Shown here one piece after another: positions 35,011-43,445 of a stretch of 46,309 bases of DNA (its first letter is position 1; each line of letters opens with the position of its first letter). The DNA comes from Ignavibacteriales bacterium (GTDB lineage Bacteria; Bacteroidota; Ignavibacteria; UBA10030; UBA8401), in assembly GCA_026390635.1 (NCBI GenBank), contig JAPLFO010000160.1, positions 1 through 46,309 on the forward strand. Reading direction: 5' to 3'. Under the pieces are notes generated by a model. The model saw only the letters and a program-made list of their open reading frames with translations. It was not told the origin of the DNA and did no database searches. The translations under genes and the position numbers were made by a program.

Positions 35011-38010
35011 ATGAAGCAATCGCAGTTCATTCCGATATCAGTTGCATTGTTGTTTGTCCTTTCGATAGTACAACCGGCAGGCGCTCAAACGGTCTTTATC
35101 AATGAGTTCATGGCGTCGAATTCTATAACGATCACGGATCCTGATTATAAGGACTACGCTGATTGGATCGAACTCTTCAACGCCGGCGATTCATCTCTGA
35201 ACCTGAAAGGGTATTCGATCACAGATCTGCTTTCACAGCCAAAGAAATATGTCTTCACCGCAGATGTGGTCATTCCGGCGAAAGGGTATAAGCTTATTTG
35301 GGCAGACGATAGAGCGACGGCAAATCACGCAAACTTCAAATTGAGCGCAAGCGGTGAAAGCATCGGCCTCTTCTCTCCGTCGGGACAGGTTGTGGACAGC
35401 ATTACATTCGGTGCACAGCAAAATGATATTTCCTACGGAAGGTTTCCCAACGGTGCGGTGGCATGGTACAAAATGTCTCCATCCTCTCCGGGCACTCCCA
35501 ATGTCGAATCACAGATCGCAGACAAAATTCCCCTTCCGATCGTTTCTTTGAAAAGCGGATTCTATCCCGGAAATATTTCGGTCTCTCTTACGCACACATT
35601 TCCGAACGTATCTCTTCGCTACACAATCGACGGACATACGCCGACACCGGCAAGCCCTCTCTATTCCTCTCCCATCGCCATAGATTCTACACTGGTGTTG
35701 CGCGTGAAGGCGTTTAAGGTTGGTTCGCCCTCCAGCAGCGTATTGACGTCAACATATTTTATCAACGAGGGGACCACTCTTCCGGTCTTCTCCCTGGTGA
35801 CGGATCCGGAAAACTTCTTCAGCGACACATCGGGAATTTACGTGGCGGGCACGAGCGGCATTATCGACAATTGCAGCACTGCTCCGCGAAACTGGAATCA
35901 GGACTGGGAACGACCCATTGACATAGAGCTCTTCGAAAAAACCCGGCAATCGGCATTTTCTGTTGCTTCGGGGGTTAAGATTTTTGGCGGATGCGCACGA
36001 CTCTATGCCGAAAAATCGTTGGCATTCTATTTTCGCTACACCTACGGTTTCGACAAGCTCAACTATCGCCTTTTCCCCGATCAGCTGATTACCGAGTACA
36101 ACAATTTCGTTTTGCGGAGCGGCGGCCAGGATTGGTGGCGGACAATGTATCGCGACGAGATGGGACAGATGCTGATTAAGGGCGCCATGAACATCGACTA
36201 TCAGGACTATCGTCCGTCGGTGGTGTTCACCAACGGACAATACTGGGGTATCCATAATGTCAGGGAAAAGCTGAATGAACACTATATTGAATCACATTAC
36301 GGCATTGACGGCAACAATGTCGATGTGATTGATATCAGTAAAGCTGTCTCGGCCAACAACGGCGACACGCTGGCGTACAAAGAGATGATCGATTTCCTTA
36401 CGGCGAACAGTCCTGCCGTTGCAGCGAATTACGATCATATCCGTTCGATCGTCGATATTGACAACTACATCGACTACAATATTGCGGAGATTTATTACGC
36501 CAACGGTGATTGGCCCGGTTCCAATATGAAGCTCTGGCGCGAGCGCACGGCTCAGGCGAAATGGCGATGGATGATCAGCGATCTGGATTTCACCTTCGGC
36601 GGCAATGCAGAGGGAATGTCCACGACGAATACGCTTGTCCAGGCCACGGCGACGAACGGACCAAGTTGGCCAAATCCGCCCTGGGCGACGATGATGCTGA
36701 GAAGAATGCTGGAGAACACCGATTTCAGGAACGAATTCATCCAGCGCTTTGCGGTCCACATGAATACGACCTTCGACAAGGACCGCGTGCTCTTTATGAT
36801 CGACAGTCTCGGTGCGGCCATTGCCGCCGAGATACCACGCCACAAAGCCCGATGGCCTCAATCGATCTCCATCGGAAATTCGCCGGTGACGTGGACCGGC
36901 AATGTGCAGATCATGAAGGATTTTGCCGTTGCGCGGGCTCCGGCAATGCGCGGCTTTATCCAGTCAAAATTCGGACTCACGGGGACGTACAACCTGACGA
37001 TCACCAGAAATGATTCAATGCGGGGGAAAATATTCGCTCATACCGTCGAGCTTAGGAAGAACGCGACGACACATCTGTACTTCAAAAATGTACCGCTGTC
37101 CTTGAAAGCCGTGTCCCTGCCCGGATTCCGTTTCGTCCGATGGGAAGGAGTGTCCCCATCGACATTGCCGGAAATCACAGTCTTATTAAACGCCGACGCA
37201 ACGATGACGGCGGTCTTTGAACCGATACAGCTTTCGGTGACATCGGTTGTCATCAACGAGATCAACTACAAATCATCTCCATTGTTTGATACCGAGGATT
37301 GGATCGAACTCTATAATCCCGCCAATGGGCCGGTGGACGTTTCCGGATGGAAATTCCGCGACGACCACGCGAACGAGTTCACATTTCCACCTCTCAGTTC
37401 CATCGGTGGACGGTCCTATCTTGTTCTTGCACGGGATACGACGAAGTTCTTGTCGCTTCGGTCTTCCATTCGTCCCGTCGCCGGCGGCTTTGGTTTCGGA
37501 TTGATGAATGAGGGACAAAAGATACAATTGACGGATGATGCGGGAAATATTGTTGACGAAGTGGCGTATGGATCCACAGGGAAGTGGAGCCCGCTTCCAA
37601 ATGGAACCGGTGCTACCCTGGCGCTGACAAATCCGCAAGGGGACAATTCGCTTCCGGAACAATGGAAGCCTTCGCTGCGCTACGGAACTCCGGGAAACCT
37701 GAACGACGTCTATTCAACATTACAGCGTCGCGCAGAATCGCTGCCCGAAGATTATGAATTGTTCAACAATTATCCTAATCCGTTCAATCCCTCGACAACC
37801 ATACGGTTCTATCTGCCTGAACGAGTCATGACAGATCTAACGATCCACAATCAGCTTGGCCAACGGGTCCGGCAGCTCGTCCATGGAATTCTGGGGGAGG
37901 GAATGCATCAGGTGGATTTCAACGCGGAGCGTCTTGCTTCCGGGATGTATTTCTACGAACTGGCGACACCAAAGTATCGAAATAGTAAAAAGCTAATTTT
38001 GTTGAAGTAA
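35011..38010 (+). CDS. Secreted CotH-type kinase with lamin-tail domains and T9SS sorting tail
   Basis: The start at 35011 gives a signal peptide (MKQSQFIPISVALLFVL...AGA-Q); 999 residues. Order: lamin-tail domain (INEFMASNS...DWIELFN, ~25-175), chitobiase-type beta domain (~180-255), CotH kinase-like domain (~275-640) with VFTNGQYWGIHNVREK and the WRWMISDLDFTFGG segment holding the catalytic DLD, a short beta region, a second lamin-tail domain (VINEINYKSS...DWIELYNP, ~750-890), and the tail NNYPNPFNPSTTIRF...LASGMYFYEL...KKLILLK. The tail directs export by the type IX system and surface attachment. CotH enzymes phosphorylate proteins; the target here is unknown. Confidence 0.9.
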   Translation: MKQSQFIPISVALLFVLSIVQPAGAQTVFINEFMASNSITITDPDYKDYADWIELFNAGDSSLNLKGYSITDLLSQPKKYVFTADVVIPAKGYKLIWADDRATANHANFKLSASGESIGLFSPSGQVVDSITFGAQQNDISYGRFPNGAVAWYKMSPSSPGTPNVESQIADKIPLPIVSLKSGFYPGNISVSLTHTFPNVSLRYTIDGHTPTPASPLYSSPIAIDSTLVLRVKAFKVGSPSSSVLTSTYFINEGTTLPVFSLVTDPENFFSDTSGIYVAGTSGIIDNCSTAPRNWNQDWERPIDIELFEKTRQSAFSVASGVKIFGGCARLYAEKSLAFYFRYTYGFDKLNYRLFPDQLITEYNNFVLRSGGQDWWRTMYRDEMGQMLIKGAMNIDYQDYRPSVVFTNGQYWGIHNVREKLNEHYIESHYGIDGNNVDVIDISKAVSANNGDTLAYKEMIDFLTANSPAVAANYDHIRSIVDIDNYIDYNIAEIYYANGDWPGSNMKLWRERTAQAKWRWMISDLDFTFGGNAEGMSTTNTLVQATATNGPSWPNPPWATMMLRRMLENTDFRNEFIQRFAVHMNTTFDKDRVLFMIDSLGAAIAAEIPRHKARWPQSISIGNSPVTWTGNVQIMKDFAVARAPAMRGFIQSKFGLTGTYNLTITRNDSMRGKIFAHTVELRKNATTHLYFKNVPLSLKAVSLPGFRFVRWEGVSPSTLPEITVLLNADATMTAVFEPIQLSVTSVVINEINYKSSPLFDTEDWIELYNPANGPVDVSGWKFRDDHANEFTFPPLSSIGGRSYLVLARDTTKFLSLRSSIRPVAGGFGFGLMNEGQKIQLTDDAGNIVDEVAYGSTGKWSPLPNGTGATLALTNPQGDNSLPEQWKPSLRYGTPGNLNDVYSTLQRRAESLPEDYELFNNYPNPFNPSTTIRFYLPERVMTDLTIHNQLGQRVRQLVHGILGEGMHQVDFNAERLASGMYFYELATPKYRNSKKLILLK

Positions 38011-38157
38011 GAGTGCTGTATGCAGAACCTGGGCCGCTGCAAGTTTTCCGGACTTTCCTCCACCATCTCACTCTCCGATGAAGGTTCTTTGATTTCTTTC
38101 TCTCCTAAACAGTACCTTCATTCGTGAGCGGCCACCGCATCATCCCGGTATCCACGC

Positions 38158-38922
38158 TCATGCATTCAAGAGGAACATGTAATTCGACTGGATATAGTGC
38201 AATATCTTATCCGCGATTACTTTATGTCCTTCTTTGTTGGGATGAATTCCGTCAATGCAAATTAATTTGGTATAATCGTCCTTTTGCAGGAATGCAGAAC
38301 GGATATCAATCAATCGGGTTTTCGTCTCTTCCGCCACGCGAAGGATCGCGGCATTGTACCGTTCGTGCCAGGAATAGATGTGCGAGACATTTCCGATGAA
38401 CTGCAGAATATTTTTCCCGGCCTGTTCACTGTTGTGACTAATCCAGCGAAAGTACTTGTCGGGATCAAGGGGCGGGAGAGAGACAAGGACGGGCACGATA
38501 TTCATCGTGCACAGTTTCTCCACCAGGTCCGTGAGCAACTCGTAGAAGGCGGAACACTCTGTGTTCGGATGAAACTCTCCGGAAGGATTCTCCGCGATCT
38601 CGTCCCAATGATAGTCGCAGTCGTTGCCGCCAAATTCTATGAGAACAATATCCGGCTTCCTTCTCAGAACGTCATTCTGCAGCCGGAGCAGTCCTTCAAC
38701 GATCGTGCTTCCGAACTTCGCTGCATTGTACACAACTCCTTTGAGGCGGTCGCGCACCAGATTCGTATAGCTTTCCAACAGCAGTGAGTGCTTCTGCTTT
38801 TCCTCGTCAAAAATTATGCCGCGGGAAATAGAATCTCCATAGACCACGATCGTGTACCGGTCTTTCTGTCCAGCAGTATCATTCAATGTTTCCACGACTT
38901 CGTCCTCGCTGTGATGTTGCAT
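38158..38922 (-). CDS. SGNH/GDSL-family hydrolase
   Basis: 254 residues, no signal peptide, so cytoplasmic. The four SGNH blocks are visible: VVYGDSISRG (Ser31), a Gly in NAAKFGS (~67-72), FGGNDCD (Asn100) and IDGIHPNKEGH (Asp224, His227). Such enzymes deacetylate or hydrolyse esters of sugars or lipids; the substrate is unknown. It is convergent with the CotH gene, and the 147-bp gap holds a loose inverted repeat (ATGAAGGT...ACCTTCAT) that could aid termination. Confidence 0.88.
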   Translation of the reverse strand: MQHHSEDEVVETLNDTAGQKDRYTIVVYGDSISRGIIFDEEKQKHSLLLESYTNLVRDRLKGVVYNAAKFGSTIVEGLLRLQNDVLRRKPDIVLIEFGGNDCDYHWDEIAENPSGEFHPNTECSAFYELLTDLVEKLCTMNIVPVLVSLPPLDPDKYFRWISHNSEQAGKNILQFIGNVSHIYSWHERYNAAILRVAEETKTRLIDIRSAFLQKDDYTKLICIDGIHPNKEGHKVIADKILHYIQSNYMFLLNA

Positions 38923-39150
38923 TTCTCAACATATAATGTAGCAAGAAAGAGTCGTACGTGCAAAAAAATTCCCTTGCCGAATGCCCGTCGTGTGATGAAG
39001 ATCATGGTAGTCAACTCATTGACCTACTCTCCCAAAAGTGATCCAGAATGAACTTCGTAAAAAGTGTATTGGGATCAAAAAAAGACAGGTTTGTGGAATC
39101 AAATGAAAGATCCCTGCCGTGATGAGCAGTAGGGATTTCTTTCTTAAAGC

Positions 39151-39189
39151 TTGTAGCAGGGACCCGAAGAACCGTCTGAAGGAAAATCT
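39151..39189. repeat. Short dispersed repeat, copy 1
   Basis: The block TTGTAGCAGGGACCCGA...GTCTGAAGGAAA has about 30 of 38 positions in common with 42453-42491. It precedes an 8-bp hairpin (CTGTGATC / GATCACAG, 39188-39224). It is part of the gene-less 38923-39596 stretch, which otherwise holds a transposase remnant and no gene. Confidence 0.5.
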
Positions 39190-39241
39190 GTGATCGCTTG
39201 CTGAAGAAAGTCAATTGATCACAGGTGAGAAACTACCGCAT

Positions 39242-39394
39242 GGGGTGGCGCGGATACGGCGTCGGGAAGGCCTGAAAGTGCCCGCAAAACAGCCCAAACG
39301 GAGAAGACTCTGGTTCAACTATGGATCGTGTCTCCGATTTCGGGCAACCCATAGAAACCATGTTTGGAGTTATGATTTCGTTGCGGAGAGAACT
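39242..39394 (+). pseudogene. IS3-family transposase fragment
   Basis: About 51 residues read as the middle of an IS3-type OrfB: VARIRRREGLKVPAKQPKRR, RLWFNYGSC and NHVWSYDFVAERT, the lead into the DDE integrase core. No start, no active-site triad and no partner OrfA are present, and the frame ends at 39403. It is a relic; terminal inverted repeats were not found. Confidence 0.75.
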
Positions 39395-39596
39395 ATTCAT
39401 TAGGGTATCGGCCACCAGCACCCTCGACCTGTTTTCTTCTTCAGGTAGCCAATGCTTGAAAATGGAAGAAAAATAGCCTATCATTGGCGCACGCTCTGGG
39501 GGCAGGTCAGTATAAATAAATGAGAACTTGCAATTGGGAGATAATCGCGACAAAGCGTATAAAAAATATTTCAGAACTCTCCGAGAGAGCGTTTAT

Positions 39597-41924
39597 GTGA
39601 AACAGTACTGTATGATCATTGCTTTCATTCTGAGTGTATCGGCTCATGCCAACGCCCAGGAAGAGGCGCGGGTGAAGGCGCCGCCTGTCGATTCTACGCA
39701 ATCGGTTGAGGCTCGGTACGAACCTGGCATTGAAGTGTATCCGGCTGGGCGGTTCACCATACTGCCGGACAACGAAGGACGCCTGGCATTCGATCCCATT
39801 CTCGCCTATGCTCTCCAGCGAGCGCTGGACAGTGTCCGGACATCTCAACGGATGGCGGGTGTGTCTGCCGCCGTGCTGGTTCCGGGGCAGGGGGTCTGGC
39901 AAGGAGTCTCCGGGGTTTCATCCAAGACACCGTCGATAAGCATTCAACCCGAGATGCTCTTCGGCATCGGAAGCAATACGAAAGCATTTATCAGCACGAC
40001 GATCCTGAGCCTCGCAGATGCTGGAGCGCTGTCGCTCGACGATCCGCTCAGCAAATGGCTGCCGCCATATCCCAACATCACCGGCTCGGTTACGATCCGT
40101 CAGCTTCTGAACATGACGTCCGGGCTGTACGATTACCTGAACGATTCAAACGCCCAGGGAGATTCTGTTGCGGCGAATCCGACACGGCTCTGGACTCCTG
40201 AAGAACTCATCCGCACATTCGTCGGCCCGCCTCACAGGCTTCCGGGCGGGGCATACAGTTACTGCAATACCGACTATGTCCTTCTGGGCATGGTCATCAA
40301 CAAAGTCACCGGCAAATCAGTCTCATCTCAGATCAGACAGCGTATCCTCGCGCCGCTCTCACTCGATCATACCTACCTGGAAGTTGAGGAACACTATATT
40401 GATCCGGTTGCGCATCCATGGGACAGCGGCATTGACTTCGCATCGATTCCGGTCACTGCGCACTTCAGCACACTCTGGACGGCCGGCGGTGTAATGTCCA
40501 CAGGGGAGAACATGGCGCGATGGGTCAAGGCGCTTTATGAAGGGGCAGTGATCTCGCCGTCGGCACGCGCGCAGATGTTGACGTTCGTGCCTGCATCGTC
40601 AACGCAAACGACAGGGTTCGTATGGAGCGGCTATGGTTTGGGAGTGAGGCGGGGGGCATACTACGGTAAATCAGTTCTGGGCCATGCGGGAGCTGTGATG
40701 GGATATGTTTCCATCGCAGGATATTTTCCCACAACAGGAGTCAGCGCTGTCGTGCTCTTCAACGCATCGGAAGGAGGTGCCGGGAGCGCGCTCACCGCAT
40801 TATTCGATGTGTATCTCCATTCTGTCGAAACCCGCGTCGCCCATCCCGGACTCTGCTATGCATTGGCAGGAGCCGCTGACAGCGCACGTGTGTGCTTGGC
40901 CGATACTTCAACCGGCGTGTTGACAGCCGTCGGGACGACGCAATACGGCACAATCGTGAACGCAAGGATAGATGCCCGAACGGGGAAGGTGTGGGGACTT
41001 GCGAGTGCAAACGGCTGGGAGCTTGTCCAGATCGACGGCGAATCGGGTGAAGCATTTCCGCGCATACGGATCAAGTTCCCCGCAGGTGCGCCGACAGATT
41101 TCAAAGGATTGGATTTCACTCTTGACGGAGCAATCCTCATCGGTTCGGTAGATGGACGCATATACAAGGTCGATCCCGCAACAGGTGCTGCTGCTCTGGC
41201 TGTCACGAGCAGAATCTCGATATCGGGTCTTGCGCTCGATCCGACATCCGGCGTACTCTGGGCTTCGATACGAACAAGCGCAGTGCTTCGTGACCGCATC
41301 TTCAGAATCGACATGGCGACAGGCGACACTGTTGGTGCCGGAAACACTGGCTTCAATTCGCCGCTTGTCGATCTTGCTTTCGACAGATCGGGGAATCTTT
41401 TCGGACTCGTCGGAAACCCTTCGAGTTCGGTCCAATACAGACTGGCCCGCATCAACAAATCGACCGGCGCCGGAACGGAAATCGGTTCGCTAGGGCTCTA
41501 CGGAATGATGGGCATAGCATTCTCGCCTGCATCGATCCGGACAAGTGCGGATGGTCACGTGCCTGGCGGAGCCGTCACTGGATTCAGACTCGAACAGAAT
41601 TATCCGAACCCGTTTAATCCTTCGACAACATTTTCGTTTGATCTTGCGACTCGTTCCCTTGTTTCACTCAAAGTGTATGATGCCATTGGAAGGGAAGTAT
41701 CGCAAGTGGCTTATGAGGAATTACCAGCCGGCCACTATGCACGACAATGGAATGCGTCGGCTTTGCCAAGCGGGATGTATTTCTATCGCCTGTCCGTCGT
41801 GCCGTTGGCACGACCCGCTTCGCCGAGCGCGGAGCGAGGCGAGCGAGATCTTGTTCCGACCGAAGGTCGGAACGGACAAGCAGGCTCTTTTGCAGAAACC
41901 AAAAAGCTTCTTTTATTGAAGTGA
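39597..41924 (+). CDS. Secreted serine hydrolase with C-terminal propeller-like region and T9SS tail
   Basis: GTG 39597 is favoured because it gives a clean signal peptide (MKQYCMIIAFILSVSAHANA-Q); ATG 39612 is the alternative. 775 residues. The beta-lactamase (PF00144) core has SNTK (Ser126, Lys129), YCN in GGAYSYCNTDY and GHAGAVMGY, as in D-alanyl-D-alanine carboxypeptidase/esterase relatives. Residues ~420-645 repeat segments such as ARIDARTGKVWGLA and GRIYKVDPATGAAAL, a beta-propeller-like pattern. The T9SS tail starts at NYPNPFNPSTTF and ends KKLLLLK, but between GMYFYRL and the end it contains an extra ~27 residues encoded by palindromic DNA (41799-41880). Function: extracellular peptide or ester hydrolysis. 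Confidence 0.87.
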   Translation: MKQYCMIIAFILSVSAHANAQEEARVKAPPVDSTQSVEARYEPGIEVYPAGRFTILPDNEGRLAFDPILAYALQRALDSVRTSQRMAGVSAAVLVPGQGVWQGVSGVSSKTPSISIQPEMLFGIGSNTKAFISTTILSLADAGALSLDDPLSKWLPPYPNITGSVTIRQLLNMTSGLYDYLNDSNAQGDSVAANPTRLWTPEELIRTFVGPPHRLPGGAYSYCNTDYVLLGMVINKVTGKSVSSQIRQRILAPLSLDHTYLEVEEHYIDPVAHPWDSGIDFASIPVTAHFSTLWTAGGVMSTGENMARWVKALYEGAVISPSARAQMLTFVPASSTQTTGFVWSGYGLGVRRGAYYGKSVLGHAGAVMGYVSIAGYFPTTGVSAVVLFNASEGGAGSALTALFDVYLHSVETRVAHPGLCYALAGAADSARVCLADTSTGVLTAVGTTQYGTIVNARIDARTGKVWGLASANGWELVQIDGESGEAFPRIRIKFPAGAPTDFKGLDFTLDGAILIGSVDGRIYKVDPATGAAALAVTSRISISGLALDPTSGVLWASIRTSAVLRDRIFRIDMATGDTVGAGNTGFNSPLVDLAFDRSGNLFGLVGNPSSSVQYRLARINKSTGAGTEIGSLGLYGMMGIAFSPASIRTSADGHVPGGAVTGFRLEQNYPNPFNPSTTFSFDLATRSLVSLKVYDAIGREVSQVAYEELPAGHYARQWNASALPSGMYFYRLSVVPLARPASPSAERGERDLVPTEGRNGQAGSFAETKKLLLLK
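41799..41880. repeat. Palindromic element inserted in frame in a T9SS tail
   Basis: Three consecutive palindromes lie in coding DNA: GTGCC-GTT-GGCAC (41799-41811), CGCTTCGCC...GGCGAGCG (41817-41845) and GTTCCGACC-GAA-GGTCGGAAC (41853-41873). The middle one shares CCCGCTTCGCCGAGC...GCGAGGCGAG with the argC-argJ gap (14722). Length is compatible with the frame, so the protein end is preserved. Confidence 0.65.
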
Positions 41925-42200
41925 CGAACGGGTGGAAGAGTTGCCTGCTCCACAAGAATTAGCAACATCGCAGCAGCTGCCCAGACAGTGGACGAAGAAT
42001 CCCTGCCTCCTGCAAACCTCATTTTTGGACAACTGTTAGCAACAAAATCATCTATCGGTGATGGGGATGTTGGAATAGAGGCAAGAAGAGGACTGGTGGT
42101 CGTGACAGGAGGAATGGAATAGAACGGGAATTTTGCCTAACGATGCGCCCTGCGTCTCTTCGTGCGTCTGCACCATAGCAAAACGCTGTGAGAATTGCAA

Positions 42201-42465
42201 GCGTGGGAGGCGATGCAGGATATCGGGGCAAACAGGATCCCGCAAAAAGCCGCGGGATTTCATTCTCCGCCTTCGGCGGGTCGCACAACTTGAGATTAGA
42301 TTTGTTTGGCGCTGCCGAAAACCGCCGGGGCTGTCCCAAAAGGAAGCCTTGACGTAACGTGGGCTTCAGCCCGCGGCCAAAAAGATCTGATGAAGACCAA
42401 GTATGACGAGCTGAAGCTCGCTTTACGTTCTTTTGAGACAGCCCCATCGTTTTTGTGGCGGGGAC
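42201..42465. repeat. tRNA-linked dispersed repeat, copy A (interrupted by a MITE)
   Basis: From a degenerate GCGTGGGA...ATCGGGG through the hairpin ATCCCGC-AAAAAGCC-GCGGGAT and CTCCGCCTTCGGCGG to ACTTGAGATTAGATTTGTTTGG and, after the inserted element 42327-42445, ATCGTTTTTGTGGCGGGGAC, it parallels copy B at 45991-46157 in the same orientation. The whole 41925-42634 gap has no credible gene; it is made of repeats. Confidence 0.65.
42327..42445. mobile_element. 119-bp MITE-like element
   Basis: The termini GGGGCTGTCCCAAAAGG and CTTTTGAGACAGCCCC are near-perfect inverted repeats, of the GGCTGTCTCAAAA kind found on several DDE insertion sequences. Inside are two hairpins with complementary loops, CGTGGGC-TTCA-GCCCGCG and CGAGC-TGAA-GCTCG, so the two halves of the whole element are inverted copies. 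It encodes no protein and would need a transposase in trans. No target duplication is obvious. Confidence 0.65.
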
Positions 42466-42491
42466 CCGATGTATGTTCTGAAGAAAAGTCA
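42453..42491. repeat. Short dispersed repeat, copy 2
   Basis: TTGTGGCGGGGACCCGA...TTCTGAAGAAAA parallels 39151-39189. It begins inside the right end of copy A, so the two repeat types share the GCGGGGAC start. Confidence 0.5.
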
Positions 42492-42634
42492 GCTCCTTCG
42501 TAGGTTCTAACATCCGCATGGATGAACAGAGCTAATCAATGGTTTAGGTCATGATCTTTTTTCATTGAAATGTCTGCAAATACTTACCGGGACGTTCATT
42601 CCAGATCATGTCAGGGTGTCCGTTCGCCGGGCGA

Positions 42635-43390
42635 TTATACGCGGCCTGCTTTTTTCAGTGCTGTCATCGATTCTTCAATGTGCTTCTCCGCACCCAATTG
42701 AGAATTGAATATGTGAATGACAACGCCTTGCCTGTTCACCACATAGGTGACTCTTCCCGCAAGAAGGCCGAAAAGATTCGTTGGGACACCGAATAAATTG
42801 CGGACACTATTATCGCCGTCGCTGAGAAGGACATACGGCAGATGATATTTCTCCGCAAACCGCTTGTGACTTGCGACATCGTCAGAACTGATCCCGATGA
42901 TCTCAGCATCTACTTCTTTGAATATTTCATATTGATCTCTGAAACTGCATGCCTCTTTTGTGCAACCCGGACTATCGTCCTTCGGATAGAAATAGATGAC
43001 AATATTCTTCTTTCCAAGGATGGAGGAAAGAGCAAATAGATTCCCATTTTGATCCGGGAGGGAGAATTCCGGTATATGACTGCCCAGTTCAACTTTTTTC
43101 ATAGTGCCAACTCCAGAATTATTATGTGACACGCTATAACCGCAAAAGAGGAGTACATAGATGACAAGATAGACGCGATAAAAATTCCGAAATCGGATAT
43201 AGCTCCTGTTCTCAGGGTACAGATTTCCCAGGAGGCCTTTCAGTTCTTTTACGAAAACAGGTTTGATGTTGATTATCCATTTGTCCGTTTGATACACGAT
43301 CTTTCTGAATTTCCCGCGGTAGTATCCCAGGGGCAATCCCCAGAGGAGAAATACGATCAGCCATAGATTGTCTATGATATATTTCCGCAT
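42635..43390 (-). CDS. BCP-type peroxiredoxin fused to an N-terminal membrane segment
   Basis: Residues 97-251 are a complete bacterioferritin-comigratory-protein peroxiredoxin, starting MKKVELGSHIPEFSLPDQ, with peroxidatic Cys143 and likely resolving Cys148 in DDSPGCTKEACSF. It reduces peroxides with thioredoxin. The first ~96 residues hold two hydrophobic segments (LWLIVFLLWGLPLGYY and YLVIYVLLFCGYSV) and look like a separate small membrane protein; no stop codon separates the parts. An internal ATG at 43102 has GGAG eight bases upstream, so a soluble 155-residue peroxiredoxin could also be made. Third gene of a minus-strand unit after the ligase gene (55 bp gap). Confidence 0.85.
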   Translation of the reverse strand: MRKYIIDNLWLIVFLLWGLPLGYYRGKFRKIVYQTDKWIINIKPVFVKELKGLLGNLYPENRSYIRFRNFYRVYLVIYVLLFCGYSVSHNNSGVGTMKKVELGSHIPEFSLPDQNGNLFALSSILGKKNIVIYFYPKDDSPGCTKEACSFRDQYEIFKEVDAEIIGISSDDVASHKRFAEKYHLPYVLLSDGDNSVRNLFGVPTNLFGLLAGRVTYVVNRQGVVIHIFNSQLGAEKHIEESMTALKKAGRV

Positions 43391-43445
43391 AGTTATTTCT
43401 TCCGATTCTTCTACTGACTGTGTGGATCGAATGTGAGCGGACTGT

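Noticed and set aside
42052-42519. Minus-strand 155-residue frame in the 41925-42634 gap
   Set aside because: It runs through the dispersed repeat and MITE; its apparent similarity to the frame at 39011-39214 comes from the shared repeat DNA.
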